The position numbers and the translations under genes were made by a program. DNA of 64,000 bases. It comes from Rhodanobacteraceae bacterium ZG21-1 (GTDB taxonomy: Bacteria; Pseudomonadota; Gammaproteobacteria; Xanthomonadales; Rhodanobacteraceae). Positions 37,085 through 46,179 of this stretch are shown one piece after another. Location of the stretch: contig JAJEJU010000020.1 in the NCBI GenBank assembly GCA_021390615.1, positions 62,001 to 126,000 on the forward strand, written 5' to 3'. The first letter of the stretch is position 1. The number at the start of each line of letters is the position of its first letter. The notes under the pieces are model-generated. The model saw only the letters and a list, made by a program, of their open reading frames with translations, did not search any database and had not been told where the DNA came from.

Positions 37085-38299
37085 TCATACCGAGCGCGTG
37101 GCCACCACCGGCGGCACCGCCGCCGCGCGCCGCGCCGGCCCCAGCACCGCCAGCTGGCCCAGGCACCACAGGGTCAGCGCGCCCACCGGCAGGTACAGCA
37201 GCGGCAGTCGCGGCAATTCGTAGAAGCGCATCAGCGCCAGATTCAAGCCGTAGGCCAGCAGCATGCCCAGCGCGATGCCGAAGCTGACGATCAGGAAATT
37301 CTCGGTCTGGAAGTAGCGCAGGATGTCGCCGCGGGTGGCGCCGATCGCGCGGCGGATGCCGATCTGCTTGCTGCGTTGGGTGACCCAGAAGCTGGCCAGG
37401 CCAACGATGCCCAGCGCGGTCACCAGCAGCAGGGCCACGATCACCCCGAGCAGGATGCCGGCCATCGCACGGTCGGCGCGGAAATAGCGCAGGCGCAGTT
37501 CGTCCAGGGTCTGGCTGGCCTGGTTGTCGAGCACGGCGTCCGGCGCGATCTTCACCACCGCCGCGCGGGCGTCGCGCAACACGCGCGGCAGCTGCGCCGG
37601 ATCGGCGCGCAGCAGATAGTTGCCGGCGAGATACATGCCCGGCTGCGCCGGCACGAACACCGACCACTGGATGGTTTCAGGACCACCCTCGCCGCCGTCC
37701 TGCCGCGCCAGGCTCGCGATCACCCCGACCACGCGGAAATGATCGTGGTCGGACCAGAACTCCTTGCCCAGCGGGTCCGCCCCCGGCCACAGATGCTCGG
37801 CCAGCGTGCGCGTCACCATCACCGGCGCATCGTCCGGCTCGAAGTGATTCAGCGGACGGAAATCGTCGGCCTGCGGCGCGCGACCGGCCACCAGCCGCAG
37901 GCCCAGGGCCTCGAACGTGCCCGGGCCGCCGAGGTAGAAATCGATCACGCCGCCGAAGTGCTGCCCGGCCTGGTCGAGGGTGATGCCGGCCGTCCCCGCA
38001 TGCTGGCCGAACGGCACCGCGTTGATCGCGCCGACCGACTGCATGCCGGGAATCCGGCGCAGCCCGTCCAGCATGCGCGCATTGAGATCAATCGAGCCGG
38101 CCTCGTCGAAGCCGGACAGCTTGATGACCGCCAGCGCGCGCTGGTCGATGCCGCTGTCGATCTGAGTCTGACGCAGCCGGCTGACGATCAGGAAACAGGC
38201 GTTGCACAACACCGCGCAGGCCAGCGCGATCTCCAGCGCGATCAGCAAGGTGGCCAGTCGATACTTGCGCAGGGCGGCTAGGATGGGCTGGATCTGCAT
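37085..38299 (-). CDS. FtsX/MacB-type ABC permease, B subunit of pair 4
   Basis: A 404-residue permease, the shortest of the array: MQIQPILAALRKYRLATLLIALEIALACAVLCNACFLIVS as TM1. Periplasmic features are PGMQSVGAINAVPFGQ, LGLRLVAGRAPQADDF and VMVTRTLAEHLWPGADPLGKEFWSD. Coupling segment RSKQIGIRRAIGATRGDILRYFQTENFLIVS; end VVATRSV. Start at 38299 by alignment with the QIRPIL opening of the pair-3 B subunit; the open frame has an upstream ATG at 38329. Gap to A4 is 58 bases. Confidence 0.92.
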   Translation of the reverse strand: MQIQPILAALRKYRLATLLIALEIALACAVLCNACFLIVSRLRQTQIDSGIDQRALAVIKLSGFDEAGSIDLNARMLDGLRRIPGMQSVGAINAVPFGQHAGTAGITLDQAGQHFGGVIDFYLGGPGTFEALGLRLVAGRAPQADDFRPLNHFEPDDAPVMVTRTLAEHLWPGADPLGKEFWSDHDHFRVVGVIASLARQDGGEGGPETIQWSVFVPAQPGMYLAGNYLLRADPAQLPRVLRDARAAVVKIAPDAVLDNQASQTLDELRLRYFRADRAMAGILLGVIVALLLVTALGIVGLASFWVTQRSKQIGIRRAIGATRGDILRYFQTENFLIVSFGIALGMLLAYGLNLALMRFYELPRLPLLYLPVGALTLWCLGQLAVLGPARRAAAVPPVVATRSV

Positions 38300-38357
38300 G
38301 GCTAGGCCACCTGTCGGGAAGGCGCGCATGGGAACGGACTGGCGCTGGAAAAATCCA

Positions 38358-39677
38358 TTACAGCGTCTTCAGCTGCAGCGCCGGCGTGATGCGGCTGGCG
38401 CGCAGCGCGGGCAGCATGCCGGCCAGCAGGCTCGCGGCGATGGCCAGCCCGAACGTGGCCAGGAACATCGGCACGTCCAGATGCACCAGGTCGGCATATT
38501 CGACCGGCTGCCGGCGCACCAGCCACAGGCCGAGCATGGCCAGCAGCCAGCCGCCGATGCCGCCCAGCAGGCCGATCACTCCCGCCTCCACCAGACACTG
38601 CGCGAACACCGTGCCGCGCGACGCGCCGAGCGCGCGGCGCACGCCGATCTCGCCGCTGCGGCGCAGGAATTTGGCCAGCAGCAGCCCCACCGTGTTGAAC
38701 AGGCAAATCAACAGGAAGGCGAAGGCCAGCCAGGTCTGCAGCCGCACGTCGCCGGGAATGGCGCGATTGAAGTCCAGCCACTGCAGCAACGACATCATGC
38801 GGGTGTCGTCGGCGTGCACGAAGCGGCCCAGCGCCTTCTGCTGCTGCGCGTAGGCGGCGATGAAATCGCGGTAGGCGCCGACCTTGGCGACGCTGTCGAG
38901 CTGCACCCACAGCATCACCCACACGCAGGGCCCGGTGCGCAGATCGGACCCCTGCGCGGTGCTCCAGCAGGTGAACACGTTGTAATCGTGGCCGACGATG
39001 TCCTGGCCGCTGTTGAACGGCATGAACACGTCTTCCGGCTTGCTGTAGAAGGATGCGGTCTGACCCTCCGCATAGCGGCCGCCGGCAACGTCGTAGAACA
39101 GCGGCGACGGCCGCCACGGCGCGAGCACGCCGACGATGCGCACGTCGGCGCCCTTCAGCCGCAGCGTGCGGCCCACGCTGTCGGCGCCGCCGAACAATTT
39201 GTTGTTCAAGTCGTCCGAGATCACCACCACCCGCGCGCGCTGCGCGTCGTCCTGTGCGGTCCAGGCGTCGCCGTAGCGGAACGGCACATCGAACATCGGG
39301 AAGAAATCCGCGGTGGTCGACAAGGTCTGCGCCATCAGCGGCGGCAGGTTCACTCCTGGCGCGTTGAGCTTGAGCGCGGCGCTGGCGATCAGCGCCTGGC
39401 GATCGGCGCGATGGGCGCTCCACAGCTCGGTGGCCGAACGATAGTCCATCATGTCGAACGGCGCGTGCCGCTCGCCCGGAGCCGGCGACGGGTTCACCTG
39501 CGGGAAAAACAGCGTGCTGCTGCGTGTGGGCACCGGATCGCCAGAGAGGATGTGCATCACCGTCAGCATGGTCATGCTCGCACCGATGCCTACCGCGATC
39601 GCCAGCACCATCAGCGCGGTGAGCGCGCGATGGCGCTTGAGGCTGCGCAGGGCCAGGTCGAGGTAGTAACCAAACAT
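38358..39677 (-). CDS. FtsX/MacB-type ABC permease, A subunit of pair 4
   Basis: A 439-residue permease starting at MFGYYLDLALRSLKRHRALTALMVLAIAVGIGASMTMLTVMHILSGDPVPTRS. Periplasmic blocks include LSTTADFFPMFDVPFRYGDAWTAQDD and NKLFGGADSVGRTL. The cysteine pair is FTCWST, 13 residues between, CVWVMLWVQLDS. Coupling segment RRSGEIGVRRALGASRGTVF. It is preceded by the widest gap inside the array (121 bases after B3), which holds a perfect 20-bp palindrome, so it may begin a second transcript or be subject to attenuation. Confidence 0.92.
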   Translation of the reverse strand: MFGYYLDLALRSLKRHRALTALMVLAIAVGIGASMTMLTVMHILSGDPVPTRSSTLFFPQVNPSPAPGERHAPFDMMDYRSATELWSAHRADRQALIASAALKLNAPGVNLPPLMAQTLSTTADFFPMFDVPFRYGDAWTAQDDAQRARVVVISDDLNNKLFGGADSVGRTLRLKGADVRIVGVLAPWRPSPLFYDVAGGRYAEGQTASFYSKPEDVFMPFNSGQDIVGHDYNVFTCWSTAQGSDLRTGPCVWVMLWVQLDSVAKVGAYRDFIAAYAQQQKALGRFVHADDTRMMSLLQWLDFNRAIPGDVRLQTWLAFAFLLICLFNTVGLLLAKFLRRSGEIGVRRALGASRGTVFAQCLVEAGVIGLLGGIGGWLLAMLGLWLVRRQPVEYADLVHLDVPMFLATFGLAIAASLLAGMLPALRASRITPALQLKTL

Positions 39678-39771
39678 GCCACGTCTCCATCGCTCGAAAG
39701 CCATCGCTGCACGAACAGAAGCCGGGCCGGCGCCAGCACGGCACCATGCGACTTGCCCGCTCCCCACCTTC

Positions 39772-39791
39772 GCCTCCCGCGCGCGGGAGGC
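39772..39791 (-). terminator. Perfect 20-bp palindrome between permease pairs 3 and 4
   Basis: GCCTCCCGCGCGCGGGAGGC, self-complementary, begins 7 bases after the stop of the pair-3 B gene. In RNA it would form a very stable hairpin with a minimal loop. No T-run follows, so it may be an attenuator, an RNA-processing or stabilising element, or a partial terminator. Confidence 0.45.
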
Positions 39792-39798
39792 CGGACCG

Positions 39799-41028
39799 TC
39801 ACGCGGCCCGTGTCGCCACCACCGGCGGCACTGCGGCCGCGCGCTGTGCCGGCCCCAGCACCGCGCCCTGCCCGATCAGCCACAGCGCCAGCGCGCCGGC
39901 CGGCAAATACAGCATCGGCAGCCGCGGCAGCTCGTAGTGCGCCATCAGGAACAGGTTGATGCCGTAGGCCAGCAGCATGCCGAGCAGGATGCCGATGCCC
40001 ACCAGCAGAAAGTTCTCCAGCTGGAAGTAACGCAGGATGTCGCCGCGGGTCGCGCCCAGCGCGCGGCGGATGCCGATCTGCGCGCGCCGCTGGGTCACCC
40101 AGAAGCTGGACAGGCCGACGATGCCCACCGCGGTCACCGCCAGCATCACCGCGCAGACCAGCACCAGCATCCAGGCCATGCTGCTGGTGTCGGCGAAATA
40201 GCGGTTGCGGATCGCCTCGTAGGTATTGCCATTGATCACCGCCGACGGGTTGAGCGCCTGCATTTTCTGAACAGCCTCGCGCAGGATGCGCTCGCGCTCC
40301 GCCGGCGGGCAGCGCAGCACGTAGTTGGCCAGCGCCTGATCGGGCCCCATCGGGAAGAAGCTGCTGTGGTAGCTGCGCAGGCCGTCCGAGCCGAACAGGC
40401 GCGGACGCAGCACGTCGGCGACCACGCCGACCACGGTGAAATAGGCCGGCTTCGAATAGATGGTCTTGCCCAGCGGCGACTGGCCAGGCCACAGCTTCTT
40501 GGCCAGCGACTCGGTGATCACCGTGACATGCGTGCTGGGCAGCGCCCCCGAACCGATCAGGCTGCCGGGGTATTCGTCGGCGTTGAAGAAGCGGCCTTGC
40601 CGCAGGCGCAAGCCCAGCACGCGCTCGGTGCCCTGGGCCATCATGTACAGCGATACATTGGTGTTCTGGTCGCTGGAGCGATCCTCGAGCACGGAATCGG
40701 GCTGCGTGCCGAAGCTCCAGCCCCAGTTGTCGGTGCTCAGCGGCAAGGAGCTGATGACGCCGGCGGCCTGCACGCCGGCAATGCCCTGCAGGGCGGCCAG
40801 GTTGCGCGGGATGTCGGCGGCCGCGCGGGTGGGGTCGGCGCCGTGCATGGACACCGAAATCAGCTCTTTCTCGTCGATGGCGTTCGGCAGGCTGATCGAG
40901 GCGACACGCCGGCTGATCATGAACACGGCGTTGCACAGCACCGCGCAGGCCAGGGCAATCTCCAGCACGATCAGGATCGCCGGGATGCGGTGCTTGCGCA
41001 GGGTAGCGAGGATCGGGCGAATTTGCAT
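39799..41028 (-). CDS. FtsX/MacB-type ABC permease, B subunit of pair 3
   Basis: A 409-residue permease: MQIRPILATLRKHRIPAILIVLEIALACAVLCNAVFMIS. Periplasmic features are VQAAGVISSLPLSTDNWGW, LGLRLRQGRFFNADEYPG, and VTVITESLAKKLWPGQSPLGKTIYSK. Coupling segment RRAQIGIRRALGATRGDILRYFQLENFLLVG; end VVATRAA. It groups with the pair-4 B subunit in TM1 and coupling-helix sequence. Start 7 bases after the A3 stop. Confidence 0.92.
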   Translation of the reverse strand: MQIRPILATLRKHRIPAILIVLEIALACAVLCNAVFMISRRVASISLPNAIDEKELISVSMHGADPTRAAADIPRNLAALQGIAGVQAAGVISSLPLSTDNWGWSFGTQPDSVLEDRSSDQNTNVSLYMMAQGTERVLGLRLRQGRFFNADEYPGSLIGSGALPSTHVTVITESLAKKLWPGQSPLGKTIYSKPAYFTVVGVVADVLRPRLFGSDGLRSYHSSFFPMGPDQALANYVLRCPPAERERILREAVQKMQALNPSAVINGNTYEAIRNRYFADTSSMAWMLVLVCAVMLAVTAVGIVGLSSFWVTQRRAQIGIRRALGATRGDILRYFQLENFLLVGIGILLGMLLAYGINLFLMAHYELPRLPMLYLPAGALALWLIGQGAVLGPAQRAAAVPPVVATRAA

Positions 41029-41035
41029 GGCGACC

Positions 41036-42340
41036 TCAGGCGGCTTTCAGTTGCGGAGCAGGCGCCAGCACGCAGGCGCGCCAGGCGGGCAGCAGGCCGG
41101 CGATCAGGCTGGCGGCCAGCGCCACGGCGAAGGTGGAACCGAACATGGTCAGATCCAGCCGCGCCAGGCTGGCGTATTCGGCCGGCTGGTGGCGAACGCC
41201 CCACAGGCCCAGTTCGGCGAACAACAAGCCGAACAGGCCGCCGGCCAGGCCGACGATGCTGGCCTCGACCATGAACTGGGCGAACACGGTGCGGCGGGTG
41301 GCGCCCAGCGCGCGGCGCACGCCGATCTCGCGCGAGCGGCGCAGGCACTTGGCGAGCAGCAGGCCCACCGTGTTCACCACGCAGATCAGCAGGAAGCCGA
41401 AGGCCAGGTAGGTCTGCAGGCGCACGTCATCCGGCACCACCTCGCGATCGCGCAGCCAGCCCATCAGGTCGAGCAGGGCCGTTTCGCTGCGCTTGAAGCG
41501 CCCCAGCGCCATCTGTTCCTTCGCATAGTTGGCCAGGAATTCCCGGTAGTCGGCCACCGCCTTGGCGCTGTCGAGCTGCACCCAGAAACCCAGCCATTCG
41601 CAGGGCGCCTCCTCCAACTTGTTGATGTTGCCCACCGAGGCATAGCATTCGATGTCCTGCGGATCCATGTTCAGCGCGCGTGCCGTCGACAGCGGCATGA
41701 ACAACGCCTCGCCGTCACCATAGCTGCGTCCGCCCAGCTCCTGCGTGTAGAAGCGCGGCTGCGGCGCCCAGTGCTGCAGCACACCGACGATGCGAAAGTC
41801 GTGGTTGTTGATGCGCAGCATCTTGCCGACGCTGTTGGCGCCGCCGTACAGCTTGTCGTTGAGGAAATCGGAGATCACCACCAGCGCGGCGCGGTTCGTG
41901 TCGTCCTCTGCGGTCCAGCCGTTGCCGTAGCGGAACGGCACCTCGAACATCGGGAAGAAATCCGTGGTGGTGATTACGCCGTCGCTGAAATACGGATGCT
42001 CGGTGCTGTGTTCGGGCACGATCTTGGCCTGGGTCAGCGCCAGCGCCGCCCGATGAGTGCCGCGGCCGGCATGCAGCAGGTTCATCGCGTCCACATAGCC
42101 CATCAGGCTATCCGGCTTGGTCTGGCCGGCCACGTAGCCGCTCAGCGAGTTCGGGTCCACCTGGGCATAGAACAGCCGGCTGCTCTTCTGCGGCAGCGGA
42201 TCGCCGGACAGCAGCCGCAGCAGGGTCAGGGTGGTGATCGAAGCGCCGATGCCCAGAGCCAGGGTCAGCACCATCAGCGCGGTGAGCACGCGGTTGCGCT
42301 TCAGGCTGCGCAGTGCCAGATCAAGGTAGTAGCCGAACAT
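41036..42340 (-). CDS. FtsX/MacB-type ABC permease, A subunit of pair 3
   Basis: A 434-residue permease: MFGYYLDLALRSLKRNRVLTALMVLTLALGIGASITTLTLLRLLSGDPLPQKS. Periplasmic blocks are VITTTDFFPMFEVPFRYGNGWTAEDD, DKLYGGANSVGKML and FRIVGVLQHWAPQPRFY. The cysteine pair is IECYAS, 14 residues between, CEWLGFWVQLDS. Coupling segment RRSREIGVRRALGATRRTVF; tail PQLKAA. The N-terminal 30 residues are nearly identical to those of A2. Confidence 0.92.
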   Translation of the reverse strand: MFGYYLDLALRSLKRNRVLTALMVLTLALGIGASITTLTLLRLLSGDPLPQKSSRLFYAQVDPNSLSGYVAGQTKPDSLMGYVDAMNLLHAGRGTHRAALALTQAKIVPEHSTEHPYFSDGVITTTDFFPMFEVPFRYGNGWTAEDDTNRAALVVISDFLNDKLYGGANSVGKMLRINNHDFRIVGVLQHWAPQPRFYTQELGGRSYGDGEALFMPLSTARALNMDPQDIECYASVGNINKLEEAPCEWLGFWVQLDSAKAVADYREFLANYAKEQMALGRFKRSETALLDLMGWLRDREVVPDDVRLQTYLAFGFLLICVVNTVGLLLAKCLRRSREIGVRRALGATRRTVFAQFMVEASIVGLAGGLFGLLFAELGLWGVRHQPAEYASLARLDLTMFGSTFAVALAASLIAGLLPAWRACVLAPAPQLKAA

Positions 42341-42371
42341 CGAGATCCCCCCAAGATGCGATGCGATGTGC

Positions 42372-43592
42372 CTATGCCGCGCGCGTGGCTTCGACCGGCG
42401 GCACCGCCGCGGCGCGCAGCGCCGGACCGAGCACCGCCAGCTGGCCGAGCAGCCACAGCGACAGCGCGCCGACCGGGAAGTACAGCGCAGGCAGGCGCGG
42501 CAGCTCGTAGTACCTCATCAGCAGCAGGTTGATGCCGTAGGCGAAGGCCATGCCGATCGCGATGCCGATGCTGGCGAGCAGGAAGTTCTCGGTCTGGAAG
42601 TAGTGGAGGATGTTGCGCCGGGTGGCGCCCAGCGCACGGCGCACGCCGATCTGGCGATGCCGCTGCGCCACCCAGAAGCTGGCCAGGCCGACGATGCCGA
42701 AGGCGGTGACCACCAGCAGCACCGCGATCACGCCGACCAGCAGGCCGGCCATCGCGCGGTCGTTGTGGAAAAACTCCTCGCGCAGCTGGCTCATGCTTTT
42801 CTTGTCCAGGATCACCCGGTGCGGGTCGATCTTGTGCAAGGTTGCCGCCGCGGCCTTGATGACCGCGTCGCGCTGTTCGGGCGTGGTGCGCAGCACGTAG
42901 TCGGAAGCGTTGTCCAGGCTGGCGCGCATCGGTATCACCAGGGTCCATTGCGCGGTGTTGTCGCCGTTGGACAGCGAGGGACGGATCAGTGCCTTGACCA
43001 CCCCGACCACCTGCTGCGGGCTGTCCTTGCCCATCCAGATGGTCTTGCCCAGCGGGTTCTGCCCCGGCCACAGCCGCTCGGCCAGCGCGCTGGTCACGAT
43101 GACTACCTTGGAAGCCTTGGACGGATCCTTCTGGGCGTCGCCGAGATCGGTGTACTCGTCCGCATTGAAATCGCGCCCGGCCACCAGCTGCGCACCGAGC
43201 ACCCCGACCAGGTTCTCGCCGAAGTAGGTGGTCGCGTTGAGAGTGGATTCCTTCTGCGTGGGATCGAGCATGATGCCGGTGTTCCACGAGCTGTTGGTGA
43301 AGGGCAGCTGGGTCGCCAGGGTCACCGCCTTGACGCCGGGGATGCGGCGCAGCGCCTCCAGGTCGGCGGCCGTGCGGGCCTTGGCGTCGGGCAAGGCGCC
43401 GATGCTGGCGGACTGCACTTCCACCAGCTCGGTCTCGGCGATGCCGCCGGTCATCTGCATGCGCTGCAGGCGCTGGCTGATCATGAACACGGCATTGCAC
43501 ACGATGGCGCAGGTCAGCGCGATCTCCAGCACCAGCAGGAGCGCGGTGGTCTTGTGTCGCAGCAGCGAGGAGAGGATCGGACGCACGTCCAT
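42372..43592 (-). CDS. FtsX/MacB-type ABC permease, B subunit of pair 2
   Basis: A 406-residue permease: MDVRPILSSLLRHKTTALLLVLEIALTCAIVCNAVFMIS, with TM1 at about residues 15-38. Periplasmic features are PGVKAVTLATQLPFTN, LGAQLVAGRDFNADEYTD and VIVTSALAERLWPGQNPLGKTIWMG. The coupling segment is RHRQIGVRRALGATRRNILHYFQTENFLLAS, near-identical to B5. The last span ends GQLAVLGPALRAAAVPPVEATRAA. The ATG is one base after the A2 stop, indicating coupling. Confidence 0.92.
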   Translation of the reverse strand: MDVRPILSSLLRHKTTALLLVLEIALTCAIVCNAVFMISQRLQRMQMTGGIAETELVEVQSASIGALPDAKARTAADLEALRRIPGVKAVTLATQLPFTNSSWNTGIMLDPTQKESTLNATTYFGENLVGVLGAQLVAGRDFNADEYTDLGDAQKDPSKASKVVIVTSALAERLWPGQNPLGKTIWMGKDSPQQVVGVVKALIRPSLSNGDNTAQWTLVIPMRASLDNASDYVLRTTPEQRDAVIKAAAATLHKIDPHRVILDKKSMSQLREEFFHNDRAMAGLLVGVIAVLLVVTAFGIVGLASFWVAQRHRQIGVRRALGATRRNILHYFQTENFLLASIGIAIGMAFAYGINLLLMRYYELPRLPALYFPVGALSLWLLGQLAVLGPALRAAAVPPVEATRAA

Positions 43593-43593
43593 A

Positions 43594-44898
43594 TCAGTTG
43601 CTCTTCAGTTGCAGGGCGGGGGCGATCTGGCAGGCGCGCCAGGACGGCAGCAGGCCGGCGGCCAGGCTGGCGCACACGGCGAGCACGAGGGTGATCAGCA
43701 GCATCGAGGCATCCAGGTGCGCCAGCTCGGCGTAGTCGGATGGCTGCCGCCGCACGATCCACAGCCCGAGCAGGGCCAGCAGCAGGCCGATGGCGCCGCC
43801 GACCACGCCGACGATGCCGGACTCGACCAGCAGCTGCGCGAAGACCGCGCGGCGCGAGGCGCCCAGCGCGCGGCGCACGCCCAGCTCGCCGCGCCGGCGC
43901 AGGAACTTGGTCAGCATCAGGCCCATGGTGTTGACCAGGCAGACCAGCAGGAAGCCCAGCGCCAGCCACATCTGCAGACGCACGTCGCTGGGCACCACCT
44001 TGTTGTAGTCCAGCCATTCGGTCAGGCCGCGCAGGCGCACGTTGGGCGGGCGCTGGAAGCGGCCCAGGGCCTTCTGCTCCTGCACGTAATGGGTCAGGTA
44101 TTCCTTGTAGGCGCTGGCCTTGGCCGGCGTATCCAGCTGCACCCAGTACTGCAGCCAGACGCAGGGCGAGGTCTCGATGTGATCGTCGTCGCCGCCGCCT
44201 TTGCCCCAGCAGTCGATCGAGCCGTTGCGGCTGAGGCGGACGTCACGCGACGCGCTCAGCGGCACGAACACGCCCTCGCTGTCCGAGTAGTTGCCCATGT
44301 TGACGTCGTAGAAATGCGGCGAGGGGCGCCAGCTGTCGAGCACGCCGACGACACGGAAGGCGGCATCGTTCATGCGCAAGGTCTGGCCGGTGGAATCCTT
44401 GCCGCCGAACAGCTTGTCGTTCATCCCGCGCGACAGCACCACCACGCGGGCATGCGCCTCGTCGTCGGCGCCGCTCCAGGGATGCCCGTACAGGAACGGC
44501 ACCTGGAACATCGGGAAGAAATCCGCGGTGGTGTAGCGCGCATCTTCATAGAACGGATCGATCGCGCTGTCGGCCGGCTGGATCGGCACCGCGCCGCCGG
44601 TCATCAGTGCCTGGCGGTCGGCGCGCGCCGCATGCAGTAGGTTCATGCCGTCGACCCAGGTCACCTGGGCCATCGGTTCGTCGCCCGGGTGATAGCCATC
44701 CATATCGCGCGGATCGAGCTGCGGGTAGTACAGCTGGCCGCTGCGTCCGGGCAGCGGATCGCCGGAGAGCACGTGCAGCACGGTCAGCGTGGTCATGCTT
44801 GCGCCGATGCCCAGCGCCAGGGTCATCACCATCAGCGCGGTGAGCACGCGGTTGCGCTTCAGGCTGTGCAGCGCCAGATCAAGGTAGTAGCCGAACAT
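43594..44898 (-). CDS. FtsX/MacB-type ABC permease, A subunit of pair 2
   Basis: A 434-residue permease: TM1 at about residues 17-44, periplasmic domain about 45-305, TM2 309-332, TM3 about 355-382, TM4 about 398-418. Key blocks are YTTADFFPMFQVPFLYGHPWS, DKLFGGKDSTGQTL and VVGVLDSWRPSPHFYDVN. The cysteine pair is Cys230 and Cys246 (15 residues between), then VWLQYWVQLD. Coupling segment RRRGELGVRRALGASRRAVF (about 335-353). Start at 44898 by alignment with other A subunits; a slightly longer start (MSMFGYY) is possible. Confidence 0.92.
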   Translation of the reverse strand: MFGYYLDLALHSLKRNRVLTALMVMTLALGIGASMTTLTVLHVLSGDPLPGRSGQLYYPQLDPRDMDGYHPGDEPMAQVTWVDGMNLLHAARADRQALMTGGAVPIQPADSAIDPFYEDARYTTADFFPMFQVPFLYGHPWSGADDEAHARVVVLSRGMNDKLFGGKDSTGQTLRMNDAAFRVVGVLDSWRPSPHFYDVNMGNYSDSEGVFVPLSASRDVRLSRNGSIDCWGKGGGDDDHIETSPCVWLQYWVQLDTPAKASAYKEYLTHYVQEQKALGRFQRPPNVRLRGLTEWLDYNKVVPSDVRLQMWLALGFLLVCLVNTMGLMLTKFLRRRGELGVRRALGASRRAVFAQLLVESGIVGVVGGAIGLLLALLGLWIVRRQPSDYAELAHLDASMLLITLVLAVCASLAAGLLPSWRACQIAPALQLKSN

Positions 44899-44927
44899 CG
44901 ACATTCCTCGGGTTGCATTTGGTTCGT

Positions 44928-46169
44928 TCATACGGATCGCGTGGCCTCCACCGGCGGCACCCGCGAAGCGCGCAGGGCCGGCGCCAGCACGGCACCCTGC
45001 CCCAGCACCAGCAGCACCAGCACGCCGATCGCCACATAGTCCAGGGACAGCCGCCCCAGCTGGAAATGGGTCACCGTCCACAGGTTGAAGCCGACCGCCA
45101 GCACGATGCCCAGCACCACGCCCGCCGCGCTGATCAGGAAGTTCTCGGTGAGGAAGTAGGCGAGGATGTCGCGCTGACGTGCGCCCAGCGCGCGCCGCAC
45201 GCCGATCTGCCGGCGGCGCTGGCCCACCCAGAAGCTGGTGAGGCCGACGATGCCCGCAGCGGTGATCGCCAGCAGCACCACGCAGATGACGCCCATCAGG
45301 ATCGCCATGCCGCGGTCGCTGTCGTACACCTTGTGGCGGATGGTGGCGTAGTCCTGGATGCCGTCCTTCGGCTCGATGATGCGCAGGCGGCTCTGCGCAT
45401 ACAGCGCCTTGGGCGCCTCGCGCATGGCGTCGGCCAGCTGGCCGGGCTTGGCCCGCACGACGTAGTAGACGCCGCGCGGATCGTCCGCACGGATCGGCCA
45501 GATCAGCGACTCTCCGGCATGGGTGCGGCTCCATCGATCCACACCTTGCCGTTGCAAGGTATCGACGATGCCGACGACGGTGGTCGGTGCCGTGCCCATC
45601 GTGTAGAAGCTTTTGCCCAGCGCGTTGCCGCCGGGGAACAAGCGGTCGGCCAAGGCCTTGCTCACGATCACTGCCGGTGGCGTAAGCGCCTGCTGGGCGC
45701 CCATCGGCAGTACCTCGTCGGGATGGAAATTGCGTCCCGCCACGAGCTTGAGCCCCAGCGTATCGATGAAATGTTCGTCGCCGGTGTACACCGCCGTATC
45801 GGTGGTCGGCTTGGTCTGCTCCGGCGTCATGGTGACGAAGTTGTCCCAGCCGAGGCCCTTCAACGGATAGCCGCTGGCCGGCGTGGCATCGAGCACCGCG
45901 GGCAGCTGGCGCAGCGCGAGCAGGTCGGCGCGCACCAGCGCATCGACCTGCGGCGTCGATTCGTCGATGCCGGCCCACATGTTGGCGACCACGAACACGT
46001 TGGCCTCGTCCACGCCGCTGACCACGGCCAGGTTGGCCAACCGCGCCTGGATGATGAACAGCGCGTTGCACACGATCGCCAGGGTCAGCGCGATCTGCAG
46101 CACGATCAGCAAGGTGCCAGCCTTGTGTCGGCGCAGCGCAACGAGGATGGGGCGAATCTGCAGGTTCAC
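44928..46169 (-). CDS. FtsX/MacB-type ABC permease, B subunit of pair 1
   Basis: A 413-residue permease starting with GTG at 46169 behind a strong GAGGAGG ribosome-binding site. TM1 is KAGTLLIVLQIALTLAIVCNALFII. The periplasmic domain has LPAVLDATPASGYPLKG, LGLKLVAGRNFHPDEV and VIVSKALADRLFPGGNALGKSFYTM. Coupling segment RRRQIGVRRALGARQRDILAYFLTENFLISA; end VEATRSV. It is more diverged than the central B subunits (no alanine-rich RAAAVPP before the tail; it has RASRVPP). Confidence 0.91.
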   Translation of the reverse strand: MNLQIRPILVALRRHKAGTLLIVLQIALTLAIVCNALFIIQARLANLAVVSGVDEANVFVVANMWAGIDESTPQVDALVRADLLALRQLPAVLDATPASGYPLKGLGWDNFVTMTPEQTKPTTDTAVYTGDEHFIDTLGLKLVAGRNFHPDEVLPMGAQQALTPPAVIVSKALADRLFPGGNALGKSFYTMGTAPTTVVGIVDTLQRQGVDRWSRTHAGESLIWPIRADDPRGVYYVVRAKPGQLADAMREAPKALYAQSRLRIIEPKDGIQDYATIRHKVYDSDRGMAILMGVICVVLLAITAAGIVGLTSFWVGQRRRQIGVRRALGARQRDILAYFLTENFLISAAGVVLGIVLAVGFNLWTVTHFQLGRLSLDYVAIGVLVLLVLGQGAVLAPALRASRVPPVEATRSV

Positions 46170-46179
46170 GCTTGCCTCC

